A program made the translations under genes and the position numbers. Below, piece after piece: positions 53,791 to 63,420 of a stretch of DNA of 64,000 nucleotides. The stretch's first letter is position 1. Each line of letters opens with the position of its first letter. The notes under the pieces are model-generated. The model saw only the letters and a list, made by a program, of their open reading frames with translations, was not told the origin of the DNA and ran no database searches. The DNA is from Cladocopium goreaui (lineage: Eukaryota; Sar; Dinophyceae; Suessiales; Symbiodiniaceae), in the NCBI GenBank assembly GCA_947184155.2, contig CAMXCT020001669.1, positions 537,169 to 601,168 of the forward strand, in the 5' to 3' direction.

Positions 53791-54375
53791 CTACAACCCT
53801 TCGGATGTTAAAACATAATTGTTGTAAAAAAAACACATTTTTTGTCGAACCCTGTCTTTTTGGTAACCGACTTTCTCAAATAGGGCTTTCACGGAGTCCC
53901 GACCACCACCATCGATATCAGCCCAAGCGTTGTTCCAGTAATCATCAAGTAGATAATTCCCATCCTTTCTCTTCTTGAAGACCCGGTTCAGGCGCATGTA
54001 GATGGCTCTATCAGTCAATGCTTCGGGTGGCATAGCCACCGGAACAAAGATTTCATACTTACCATTCTCATCCTCATCAAGGGGAATAGCCATAGCCTTT
54101 CGTTTCTGGAGACCATCGTCATCCACACGTGTCTCCCGAGGGGGGCTTTCAGGGCTATACATGGTTTGAACTGGAGTCATGGGAATCGTCTCATCTGGTA
54201 CTTGTACAAGTGGTGGTGTAGCTTCCTTCTCAGGTCCAACAGGTCTATTTTCATGTGGTTTGACATGTGCCTCCGGTGGGGAACCCGGCTGAGTGTCGGC
54301 CAACATCCCCCCAGCTCCATCCGCAGCCGCCGGCGGCACATCTGCAGGAGGTGCTGGAGGAGCTGGCATATGTCC
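53791..54375 (-). CDS. N-terminal exon of the transposase-like gene
   Basis: A Pro/Ala-rich start (MPAPPAPPADVPPAAADGAG) is followed by acidic linker and then a compact segment ALTDRAIYMRLNRVFKKRKD, GNYLLDDYWNNAWADIDGGG, RDSVKALFEKVGYQKDRVRQ. I recall this last block, with its GGG..V..lFeK.GY signature, as a recurrent N-terminal domain of a dinoflagellate repeat family. The exon probably ends after KDRV; the frame runs on to 53791. Confidence 0.5.
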   Translation of the reverse strand, partial: GHMPAPPAPPADVPPAAADGAGGMLADTQPGSPPEAHVKPHENRPVGPEKEATPPLVQVPDETIPMTPVQTMYSPESPPRETRVDDDGLQKRKAMAIPLDEDENGKYEIFVPVAMPPEALTDRAIYMRLNRVFKKRKDGNYLLDDYWNNAWADIDGGGRDSVKALFEKVGYQKDRVRQKMCFFYNNYVLTSEGL

Positions 54376-54919
54376 TGCAGAGAGGAATGAGGCAAGGAAG
54401 GGTCTACAAAACAAAGAGTGAACAACTTGTTGCCCAGTCTATGAAAACGACATCTATTCAAAAAATGAACAACATTCTGAAAGTTTTTGTTTTTGATAGG
54501 GACATTTGGGGGATACTGGGGTTAACGCTTGTTCTGGTCCAGAGTTTGATTTATCACCTCCCTCAGCCCTTGTTTGTCCTGGCTCCGCATCTTGTTGTTC
54601 AACAATCGACTTGTGCAGTGCCTTGTGGGCACGGCATGTTGTAAGGTGTGAAACCAACAATTCTAAAAATGAATCCTGAATAGAATTATGCAGTATTTAT
54701 GATACTACTGTATATAATATAATATATAAGTGCCATGATTTGTTCCTTCAACATAACTTCAAAGATTTTCCCATTTGTTTTTGATGCAGGCCCACATCTT
54801 AAGAACAAAACTACGGTTAGTAACAGATACATCAGAACATGTTTGACATACAGCCAGTTATAACTTTTAAGCCTCTCCCCAAACCTGAAGCTACACACTG
54901 TTGGCTGGTTGGGCCAGGG

Positions 54920-55010
54920 TACCTCCAACCTAGCAAGTTCCTCCATCAGCGCTCTTGGGTCAGGATCCACCATGGACGACATGGCCGCAGAGGACCCTTG
55001 TTCAAGAAGG
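54920..55010 (-). CDS. possible 5' exon of the transposase-like gene
   Basis: Frame MSSMVDPDPRALMEELARLE followed by a GAG|GTACCC donor. Short and acidic-helical. Confidence 0.3.
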
Positions 55011-55339
55011 TCCAACCCCCGGAGCAGGGTTCCGCTGGACCAGGCCCTGCTAGAAAAGCTCATCCCCTTAAGCCAAGACTTCATTGCATGGGCCCTTTCT
55101 ATGATGTAACAGGTCCCCTATGGTCACCTTATTTTTTTGAATTCCCCCAAAAGATTATCCATTTCAGTGCACTATTTGGTAACCCAAAAGAGTCAAGAAT
55201 GCCCCAGGATTTCTTTTGTTCAGGGTTTTCAAAGACCACAAAATCTCTGTTTTGATTTTTTTCTGGGATCCACCGAACGAAAAATCAAGTTTTTTTTGGT
55301 TCGACAAAAATCCTCTTGAGGGGTTTCCCAAACCCTGAT

Positions 55340-55404
55340 CACGACAATTCACGCCCGAATCACGGGAATTCACGCCCGAATCACGGGAATTCACGCCCGA
55401 ATTG
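55340..55404. repeat. 21-bp tandem repeat, GAATTCACGCCCGAATCACGG
   Basis: Nearly three copies between the methyltransferase-like and transposase-like genes. The CGCCCGAAT word echoes the subterminal CAGCCCGAA words of the element. Confidence 0.8.
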
Positions 55405-56736
55405 GTTTTCCCAAAATCACCAAAAAATTACATACTGACTGTTTTGGAATTTTCATTTTTTTCAAGTTTGGGGTTTTGCCACCCAGCAGCCACCTCTTTT
55501 TTTGAAGCCCCTGCCATGTGTTGATGTCATAAATTACGAATTGTTGAACACACCAGCTGGCCATTGTGGCTGCTTAACTGGATTTTTCCAATGAAACAAG
55601 TAAAGGCCTGTAGGCATCAGGCAATCGCAAATGCTTCGACCCCCTAACGTATTCATAAATTGGCCATAACTCAGCGTCATCCCAGCAATCACCAGTTGGC
55701 ATCTCTTCTAGTAGTTCCAAGAGGCTAGGACCATCTTGTGTCACCTGGAAAGGCAAGCCATACTGCGATAAGTTTTTTTAATGGGGATGGACATTAATCA
55801 AACAGGGTGGGTCAGCAGAATCAAAGAAGTAGCACCTCCTCTGGAAGGACTGGCATGTTTTTCAGGAACTCCTCTTTGTATTCCAAGATCTTGCCGACAA
55901 ATCGTGGAGGGTAAAGTCTCAGATGGCACAATGAATCGCATCCCCAAAAACCCCTAGGCTACGAGATCCAAACGTTTGGAAGACCAGGTGTAAAAACAAC
56001 ATGAAATCTCGGGGAAACAACATACTAATGAGTGTGAACTAGAAACTGAGTGCCCTTTAGGGCAGCACCGGCACCTTTGTACCTGTTTTTACCTGATCCA
56101 TCTTGGTATCGAACTGCTGTTTTCACCAGGGACTTGTGCTTCTTTTTCTGAATGGGGCCAAGGTCCAAATATGAAATGACAGGGGATGTACTCCAAAGCA
56201 GCGTCCTCTTCAAGCAAAGATGCCCAAAATGTTTGAGCCATAGAGCTTGCCTGTAGAGACCTCAGGTTGCGATCAACGATGCAGATGAGAATGTGACTAC
56301 AAGGACAGTGGGCTATTCTGAGGAAATCATGGGGAAATCTGTGGAATAGATTATTTATTACGAATAGAGTTAGTTCCATGAAAAATGAATGCTTTCCCCG
56401 CACTTTAAAAGTTGAAGGTGACCAGTGACATCTCCTAGGGGGCAAGGATGATTCCCAAAGTTCCTCATAATTTGAACCACCTTCAAGAAAGCAAACATGT
56501 TCAATCTTAGCCAGCGTGCAAATACCACGGGCTTGAAGCTTTGCCACAAACTCTTGGAATCTCTTCTGGGCATTCAGCAGGGTTGAAATGGGATTCTCCA
56601 CAACCGGCACTCCATCACATGCTACGATGAGGAATAGTAAGAGAACCGTCCTGCAGGGAAGTAGCCCAAAAAACAATGAAACCCCAAGTAGAGGATGTAT
56701 TGTGGTTATTCCCAAAAAAAATTGTGAACCTCTTGC

Positions 56737-56910
56737 CTGCAAAGTGCTTTGTTGGCCCTGTACACTGCTATGGATACCGGACAGCCTTGTGGAAGGAATA
56801 TACTACGGAATGTACTTCCCCGTGACATTGACACAAACGTGCTGCAGCAAATGCCCATCAGCACCAGGAATTCCCCCCACTTTGCGCCAAGCACCATGCA
56901 GCAGGCTAAC
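56737..56910 (-). CDS. methyltransferase-like exon with CCSTF motif
   Basis: Acceptor CAACCCCAG before 56910 and GC donor GCAG|GCAAGA at 56737. It encodes LACCMVLGAKWGEFLVLMGI then CCSTFVSMSRGSTFRS and AVYRANKALC. The Cys-Ser/Thr-Phe corresponds in position to the catalytic PCQxF loop, without the Pro. Confidence 0.5.
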
Positions 56911-57109
56911 CTGGGGTTGCCAGCGACGTGCAATAGGGTGGATGGTGAAAGGGGCCATGTTCTGAACATTTCTGAACCCTCTAGACTAGACCATCATGTT
57001 TTCAACAATATTGAAATTTACATTTCGCAAAATATTGAAAATATCTGATGTTGGGTACGGCCATTGAGTGTGAGAAACAAAAAGCCCGCAGAGGTGTTCA
57101 GGTCCATGG

Positions 57110-57260
57110 CATTATTCTTCTTTTTGTTATCCCCATCATCGTAATCTCGATCCATAGATGCCGTACTCATACCAAGACCCTTAGCCAGTTTCACAAGTCG
57201 CTGCTCTCCTGCGTACAGCTCCAAGATGGTGTAGTCATTCCGGTTCATGTCAACAAAGCT
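57110..57260 (-). CDS. methyltransferase-like exon with ELYAG motif
   Basis: Frame NRNDYTILELYAGEQRLVKL, then GLGMSTASMDRDYDDGDNK and NNAMDLNTSAGFL. The E-L-Y-A-G with a downstream acidic M-D-x-x-Y-D-D matches a SAM-binding Rossmann motif I/II pattern. Confidence 0.5.
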
Positions 57261-58439
57261 AAGGAATCCCGTCAGGAGGACCGTCACGACAAATACCTAA
57301 GTGATAAAAGAACTATTGATATTATTACCCCACAGTTGTTTGAACATCAGTTGTTAAAAAGCCTAGCTGCCTTTGGGGCACCAAGCCATATAAGTCGTCG
57401 GGTTACACGTTCAAGCTTCTTTGGCAAAGGTGGGGCATCAGGAAATGCTTCAGTCTTCACCCTTTTCATCCCGAATCTCAACCCACCAGCAGCTCTCTGA
57501 AAGCCCAAATGTTGCTGTTACAAAAAAATCATTGGTTTTCATGGTGTGTATCACATGGACATGGCAGTCATGGATCAAATACCGGCCCAAACATGTCAGG
57601 TTTGCCATGTTTTGGATCTTCCGTCACCAAGCCATGCCTGATGTAGGGTCCCAAGCCGCTTCGGCACTTGGAGGGCATGGTACCTGGAGGAGAGATGAAT
57701 GGACAAAATTGAAAAATTGGGTTTAGGGTGTTAGGCTTGGCGAAGATTGGTGAAATCCTTTTTTCTCCCCACATTTCAAGTCTCCCAGCAGGTTTGGCCT
57801 GGCACTAACTGCTAGGTTCTGGTGACCCAAATTTCTCTAAGATAAAGATTGGTGCCTGCAAACACATCCGTATGCCGTACTCCCCAGCTACAGTGCAGTG
57901 CCAAAGGACCATTCACATAAAACCGGGTCAGCAATCCCAACCAAATCTTTCCAGACTTTCACATAGAGTCATAGAGTGTTAACATGTTTACCTTAAGTTG
58001 CACTTGCCACCTGCCACATTCCAGGGTCCGAACGTGTTCACTAAGCAGGCAAAACCCACAGCTACGGCATCATGTCGTAGGTTCGAAGTCTCACTTCAGC
58101 ATACCTCAACTTGTGACAACTCAGGAATCAAAATCTACAGTAGTTGGTGAGGTTTCAAGGGTCTGAGTCTGAGCTGACCCCAAAAATAAATCAAATAAAA
58201 AATAAACACTGCATATGTTGGCCAAGTACGTTTGACGGTGTCCAAGTCCTCAAATGTCAGGACGCAAGTCTCAAAGAAGAAGTCGTAGTTGGACACAGGG
58301 CTGGAAGCATTCTTGAGCTGCTTCATGCAATAGTTCCAGAACTCCACCTCTCAGAAGGGAGTAGGGCATGTACCAGTAAGACATGTAATGTGGTGGAATG
58401 GGGCTGTTGTTAAAAGCAGCAGAGAAATAAACAGGGGAA

Positions 58440-59521
58440 AAGAAACAACACTGGGCCTCCATGGTAGATTCCTTGTTGAATCGGCCAGCCAAGTGCTTCT
58501 TGAAGGTGTTCTTGAGAGAATCAAAGCGGGAAGCCGGATCGCTTCTCGAGGGCCGAAATCGTCGGGCAAATGTCTTCCTCTCATCCTCCTTGGCATCATC
58601 GAGCCCATCATCTGCAGCATTGCTGGCAGCAGAGCTGCCAGAACCAGCAGGCACTTTCAGTGCAGGGGCCGAGGAACCCGATCCATCAGCCATCACAACA
58701 TCTTCAGCAGGCACCGGGCTTGGGGCAGGCGGATTTTCAGGCACAGCCGAAACATTCTCATGGTTCTCTGCACTGGGCTGGGACTCCTCCAGTTGCTTGC
58801 GCTTCTTCTGACCGTTCTTGGTTGCTCTGGTCTTCCCTTCGGCCTTCTTTGCTTTCTTTTTTGCTTTCTCTGCTTCTTTCTTTGCTTTCTCTGCCTCTTT
58901 CTTTGCTTTCTTCTTTGCTTTCTCTGCTTCCTTCTTGGCCTTTTCAGCTGCTTTTTTTGCTTCGGCCTTGGCCTTGGCCTTGGCCTGTGCTTTCTTGCTT
59001 GCCTGTGCATTTTTCTTTGCCGTTTTCTTGTCAGGCACACCCTCTTCAGGGTGAGGCTCCTCAGTCTTCTTCATCTCCTTTTTCAAAGCATCTCGCTCAG
59101 CAAACTGCTGTTTCCTTGTCACTGGCTCAGCAGTGGCATGGAAAAGATCTTCATCACCGTCATCACCTGTTTGAATCTCACCTTTGTCGCAAGCCACAAG
59201 TGGCTCCTTTGACAGCTGGTCAGAAGATCCCCCCACAACTGCCACCTCATCGGGAATCACCTGCTTCACCTCATCAACATCTTTGGGTGTCTCAGAACCA
59301 GCACCCACGGAAGATGCCGAAGGGGCACCACCAAGAGCCATCGTCTCCTCTGAAAGAGCTGGCCTGGCAAACCTCTTCGGCGAAGACGGGTCAAGTGGAA
59401 CAGCCGGCGGGTTGGCCTGCCACTCTTTGGCTATTGGTGACATATCACACTGGAGGGTGTCTTGCACATCAGTCACCTGGTCCCTGGTGTGAAAAGGCCT
59501 GGCAGCACCCTTCACATTCAC
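58440..59521 (-). CDS. Lys/Ala-rich N-terminal exon of the methyltransferase-like gene
   Basis: About 350 residues. An acidic Ser/Pro part (MALGGAPSASSVGAGSETPK) is followed by helical Lys/Ala/Glu repeats of 7-11 residues at 58.82-59.03 kb, then PAEDVVMADGSGSSAPAL and KTFARRFRPSRSD. The plus-strand frame of 323 residues over the same DNA is a Ser/Leu/Pro-rich complement. The basic repeat tail would suit nuclear DNA binding. Confidence 0.5.
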
Positions 59522-59653
59522 ATGCTGCAGTCTTTGCCTGAGCGGCTATTGCGGCTATTGGATGGTGATTGGTTGGTTCATGAAACCATTTTAGCTTGTA
59601 AACTATCCCGAAGGAAAACCCATGTGGAATTGAATGGAAAAACGGAATAAATG

Positions 59654-60997
59654 CTACAAAATCCCAAGAAGTTGCTTGAGGTATTCGATCTTCTCCTGCA
59701 AAGCACGTAAGTCTTCTGGGGAATGCTTGCTGGAAGTAGGCAACCCATTCGTGGCGACCACAGGGTGAGGAGATTGCTGCGGCTGTGTCAACACAACAAC
59801 TGACGCCTTTGCCATCTCTTCCCGGGTCACTGGGGCCGCTGCAGCCACAGGAGGTGATTCTGGCACTTCAATCACACTGGCAGCCTGGGGAGTCATCTCC
59901 AGCTCTGTGGGTGTGATGGGAGGACTGGCCTTTGCGGAATCATCAGGCGACTTTGGAAGCTGGGAATCATCAGGCAAGGTGGCTGGGATCTCATCCTCCG
60001 CTGGCTGTCGATCGGGAAACTCCATGTCGAGGCCAGCAGCAGAGTCAGCCGGGATCTGTGAGTCCGGCACCGGTACAACAGGGTGGGCCACCTGAGGAAT
60101 GCCCAGAGCTTCTGCCAAAGAGGATTCCCCGTAGTCATCAGCCAACACTGGAACTTCACCTTGGTGGTTATCTAACCCATCCAAACCTGGCTCCTCCACT
60201 GATTCCTGGCTCCTGGTCCTAGCACCAGTGTAAGGTGCCCAGTAGAGGTCGATGATGTCGCTGTAAAGGTTCGCAACCAGCAAATCCTTAGATCACTGGC
60301 TGCAGAGATGTTGGAAGCAAAGTGCATACCCTCCAAGTATGCCCAATCCCCTGGAAGGAGTTGATTGTGTCTGCCAATTTTGTTTGGCAAATTCTTTCCC
60401 AAATAATCTAGAACACCACTAGTGATGGCTAGTGCTATCAAAAGTCTCGACGTTTGGAACCGTTGTGACGTCGGCCCAAGTATGTCACGAAGCTCCTGAT
60501 GGAGATTGCATCACAGTTCACCTTGACTTCATCCTCTGGAAAGAAAAGCTTTGCACGGAAGCTTCTCACCTAGGAAAGAGATGATAAAAGCAAAACAGAT
60601 AAGATACATGGGGTATACATGGGGATAAATATAATATATTATTTTTGAATATGTTGTTGTTGTTTTCACTGCGTTAAAAACTTTGGTGGTTGAAATTCAA
60701 CATGTTTTTTTTGGGTAACCCCACCTCAGCCCTAAGCTGGTCAATGTTGACTGTCTTCACAGACCGGACTTGAGGGCACCAAAGCTCCAAAAGGATGGAC
60801 AACACTTTGGCATTGTGGGACGCACATTGGAAGTTGATGACCCCAACATGCTTTGGGGTGGGCCAAGACAAGAGAGACCCACCATGCTGCAGGGCATGGC
60901 CCCGAATGCATTCGTCAGCCTCCCATGCGTGTCCTAGGCCTTCCAACGAAGTACCCGGGATCGGCTCATCATTGTCAAAGTCCGGGGCCACAGCCAT
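59654..60997 (-). CDS. acidic Pro/Ser-rich gene of the 13.9-kb element, multi-exon
   Basis: The first exon starts MAVAPDFDNDEPIPGTSLEG at 60997, with GLGHAWEADECIRGHALQHG and KHVGVINFQCASHNAKVLSI. A second exon follows TTTCCTAG at 60570 (VRSFRAKLFFPEDEVKVNCD). A third region includes WAYLEGMHFASNISAASDL in one frame and NLYSDIIDLYWAPYTGART in another (join near 60290). The tail is disordered (PDDSQLPKSPDDSAKASP) and ends with a short leucine helix DLRALQEKIEYLKQLLGIL at 59654. Function unknown; it lies upstream of the methyltransferase-like gene. Confidence 0.4.
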
Positions 60998-61529
60998 TGG
61001 ACGCAAAGGCAGGCAAGGTTGAAAACTTGGAACACTAGTCAGTCAAGCCACAATGACTGAATGGGGGGACGCTCAGAAAAAATCTTGTGAGAATTTCTTT
61101 CAAGTTTGACCCCTATTCAGCGTCTAACTATTTTTGGAGGTTGATGAGATGACATGACATGACATGACATGTGCAACCCGTTGTATCATTGAAACCAAGT
61201 GGGCCGTGGGGCACTTCATGATCACAATCATCTTGTAGGCATTCCATTTGGTAATCACCTGCGTTGGGCCGGTGCACGTTTGAACAATTGACCATAATTT
61301 ATCTAATTCCAATCTTGGTCTTGGGCAGGAAGGCCCACCTTTTTTTAAACCCCTTTGTTCCCCCTGTCAGCTGCACGGCTGCCCCAACGAAATCTACTCA
61401 GGCCACTCATCAGTGATCTTATCGCAGCTCCGAAGCTCAGTGGCCTCAATGAAAGGCTATGGCATGACCGCTAGGGTGTTGAACTTCCGGCATGAGAAAG
61501 AATAAAAGAACTTGATGATATTTTGTGTT

Positions 61530-62079
61530 TTAGAATAGACAATAATTGGTCAAGATACAGGGCATGTTTTTGCCATACTTCCTGGCCACCGATGCCAAGT
61601 AGAAAACGATGCCAGCAAGGCGGTAGTTCTCAAGAATCATAGAGGCCCGATACTCTGAAACACAAACCTCAGTTGAATTAACCCCCAAAAGAAGTTGGAC
61701 AGATCGGAGCAAGTAACAAGCATCATGCAGAAAGTTTCACTTGGCGAGAGACTTCTGGACTACCGCTAAAAAGGGCTCCCTGGGTTGCTGTCCACCACAT
61801 TTTGGGAAAGTCCAATAGGCCTGGCACAAGAGAACAGAGATGGGCAACTAGTAAATAACGAGTAATTAAGTTATAACCATGTTCTCGGGAAAGATTTGTT
61901 GCAATAACCCTGCCTTCATGCTTCAACGCATCCTTTGTTTTGTCGGACACCAGGCGAAAATAGTCCATGGGTAAAGATACCAAACAGCAAAGTAACTGAA
62001 ATTCTACCACCTCTGATCCAAAATTACTGCAGTAAAATATCATGAGTTCCAATAGCACCAGAAAAAATCCAAATGCCAT
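61530..62079 (-). CDS. possible first gene of the 13.9-kb element, unknown
   Basis: The upstream segment reads SDKTKDALKHEGRVIATNLS, then GLLDFPKMWWTATQGALFSG. The downstream segment (61712-61530) reads LLRSVQLLLGVNSTE, then SEYRASMILENYRLAGIVFY. Protein-like but unrecognised, probably two exons. Confidence 0.3.
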
Positions 62080-62239
62080 CTCCCCATGACCAAAGATTTC
62101 AGATCAACAGGATGTGCAGGCAAGGCAGTGGGTGGGTGGCACCTCCTCCGGAGGCACTTCACATGAAGATGGCAGGTTCCTAAAACCTTGATTGAGCCTG
62201 CAGCTAGTGAACTTCAAAATATGCTAAAAACCCCAAAAT

Positions 62240-62337
62240 ATGGATTTCAGCCCGCAGGCTGTTTTTCTGCCCGAAACCCTATTCAGGCTAGAATTCTGTC
62301 TCAGGCTGAAATTTCAGCCCGAATGAAGACCTAGGTA
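62240..62337. repeat. right terminal/subterminal repeats of the 13.9-kb element
   Basis: TTTCAGCCCGCAGGCTG, TTTCTGCCCGAAACC, TCAGGCTGAAATTTCAGCCC and GAATGAAGACCTAGGTA in order. They mirror 48397-48505 in inverted orientation. Confidence 0.65.
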
Positions 62338-62857
62338 TGATTATATATGTGCGTTTTGTTTTGTTGTAATGTTCAAAGCTTGATTGTTACATGTTTAAAG
62401 CACAGGCAGCTGTTTTGTCAGCAGATAGTACATGGCACATAGCTGCAGAAAAATGATTTCCCTGTTTCCCTACCGCTAAGCAAGTTCTCAAGTGATGTGC
62501 CTGTTGGCTGTTGGGCTGTTGCAAAAGCCCCAGAGCAACAGTACCCAGAGCAGTGCGAAATGTCAGTGACGCTTCTGTTGCAGGCCATACCAAAGCAGCT
62601 AGAGCAAAGCAACATCGAGGCGGCAACAGATGCATTTGAACTTGATCACTTTTTCTGGCTTTTGGTCGAAACATACGAATTTGATTTGTTTAAAGCTTCT
62701 CAACCAAATTAACATGGATAAGTTATATCAACTTATGGTGTTCATGATTTAGTGAGAGTGTGCTTGGTGGATTTTCGAGGGTTGTTCTTGTAAGAGGGTT
62801 TTGTTGCCGCTCCAGACACGAAAATTGCAGTGACTTTGACCTCTTTGTGATAACTTT

Positions 62858-62945
62858 GGAGGCAAAGTCCTTGCAGGATCTAAGAAGCAGACTGGACCAG
62901 CTTGAGGCACAATCAGGGCAATCAGGGCCCGAAAGAAAGGAGCAA
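62858..62945 (+). CDS. exon B, unit 2
   Basis: Frame EAKSLQDLRSRLDQLEAQSG then QSGPERKEQF; module-B helix. Confidence 0.45.
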
Positions 62946-63302
62946 TTTATTGGAAAATGTGTAAATATACAAAGGTACTGAAAAGGATCAAAAAAGATAC
63001 ATTGATGTGACTGGCTCTTTTTGTATTTTTTTTCTTTGATGAGTGTGAGGTTACGCCAGCGTGAACAACATGCTTTTCAGTGATGTACATGTTGGACATC
63101 GTGCTTGTCATACCATCATAAACCATCCAGATCCATCCAGATTTCAATTTGTTGCAGGCCTTACCCGAGCAATTGGAGCAAAGCAGCATCGAGGCAAGAA
63201 ACACTTTGCTGTCCAAATTAGAGTGGCTCGCGGACTGAAAAATGTTGTCTAGCGTTCTGGAGACATGGATCACAATCGAATTGTCCTACTTGTCATCGTT
63301 GT

Positions 63303-63398
63303 AGAGGCAAAGTCCTTACAGCATTTGAGCAACAGATTGGACCAGCTTGAGGCACGATCAGGGCACGCCATGAGAATATTGCAACTTGCTGCGAAGGT
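63303..63398 (+). CDS. exon B', unit 2
   Basis: Frame EAKSLQHLSNRLDQLEARSG then HAMRILQLAAK; donor AAG|GTATAT, as in unit 1. Confidence 0.45.
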
Positions 63399-63420
63399 AT
63401 ATTCAGATATAATATATATA

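Larger units (their letters stand above)
55574..59521 (-). pseudogene. methyltransferase-like cargo gene of the 13.9-kb element, multi-exon
   Basis: The 5' part (59521-58440) is an acidic Pro/Ser region followed by Lys/Ala/Glu repeats (KKEAEKAKKKAK) and KTFARRFRPSRSDPASRF. A short exon at about 58347-58190 gives EFWNYCMKQLKNASS. Later exons carry ILELYAGEQRLVKL with SMDRDYDDGD and MDLNTSAGFL (57287-57110), GICCSTFVSMSRGSTFRS (56910-56737, GC donor), VPVVENPISTLL (from 56650), and the C-terminal CWDDAELWPIYEYVRGSKHL (55744-55574). E/D-L-Y-A-G, C-S-T-F and ENP occur in the order of C5-methyltransferase motifs I, IV and VI, but QxRxR and the RxLxxxE..QG motif are not seen. After QARG in the 56650 exon the similarity continues in another frame (KVVQIMRNFG), so the copy is damaged. 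Catalysis is unproven. Confidence 0.5.
48397..62337 (-). mobile_element. approximately 13.9-kb DNA transposon (CACTA/Plavaka-like, provisional)
   Basis: It interrupts the tandem array exactly where the next unit-unit junction (63415-63430) is continuous: left flank CAGATATAATATATATATA, right flank ATGATTATATATGTGCG, joined in the empty copy. The left end starts CACCTGCATCCTC; the complement of the right end starts TACCTAGGTCTTC. Within 25 bp of both ends are inverted GGCTG...TTTCAGCC(C/T)GA blocks, and several further CAGCCCG/CTGCCCG words form subterminal repeats. The likely target duplication is TA-rich and short. All recognisable genes run on the minus strand: an unknown ORF, an N-terminal gene, a methyltransferase-like gene and a transposase-like gene. 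The superfamily is inferred from the transposase reading and subterminal repeats. Confidence 0.7.
62338..63420 (+). repeat. approximately 1-kb unit, copy 2
   Basis: The linker GTGCGTTTTGTTTTGTTGTA opens it, with about 130 bp extra relative to copy 3; the shared part begins at 62490. Exons: A near 62584 (AIPKQLEQSNIEA), B 62858-62940 (DLRSRLDQLEAQSG), A' near 63163 (ALPEQLEQSSIEA), B' 63303-63398 (HLSNRLDQLEARSG). It differs from copy 1 by few substitutions and small indels. Confidence 0.85.

Noticed and set aside
57048..57500. Plus-strand frame of 150 residues
   Set aside because: Antisense to the methyltransferase-like exon; no protein family character.
58570..59541. 323-residue plus-strand frame
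   Set aside because: It is the complement of the Lys/Ala/Glu-rich exon; composition is Ser/Leu/Pro-rich with no motif.
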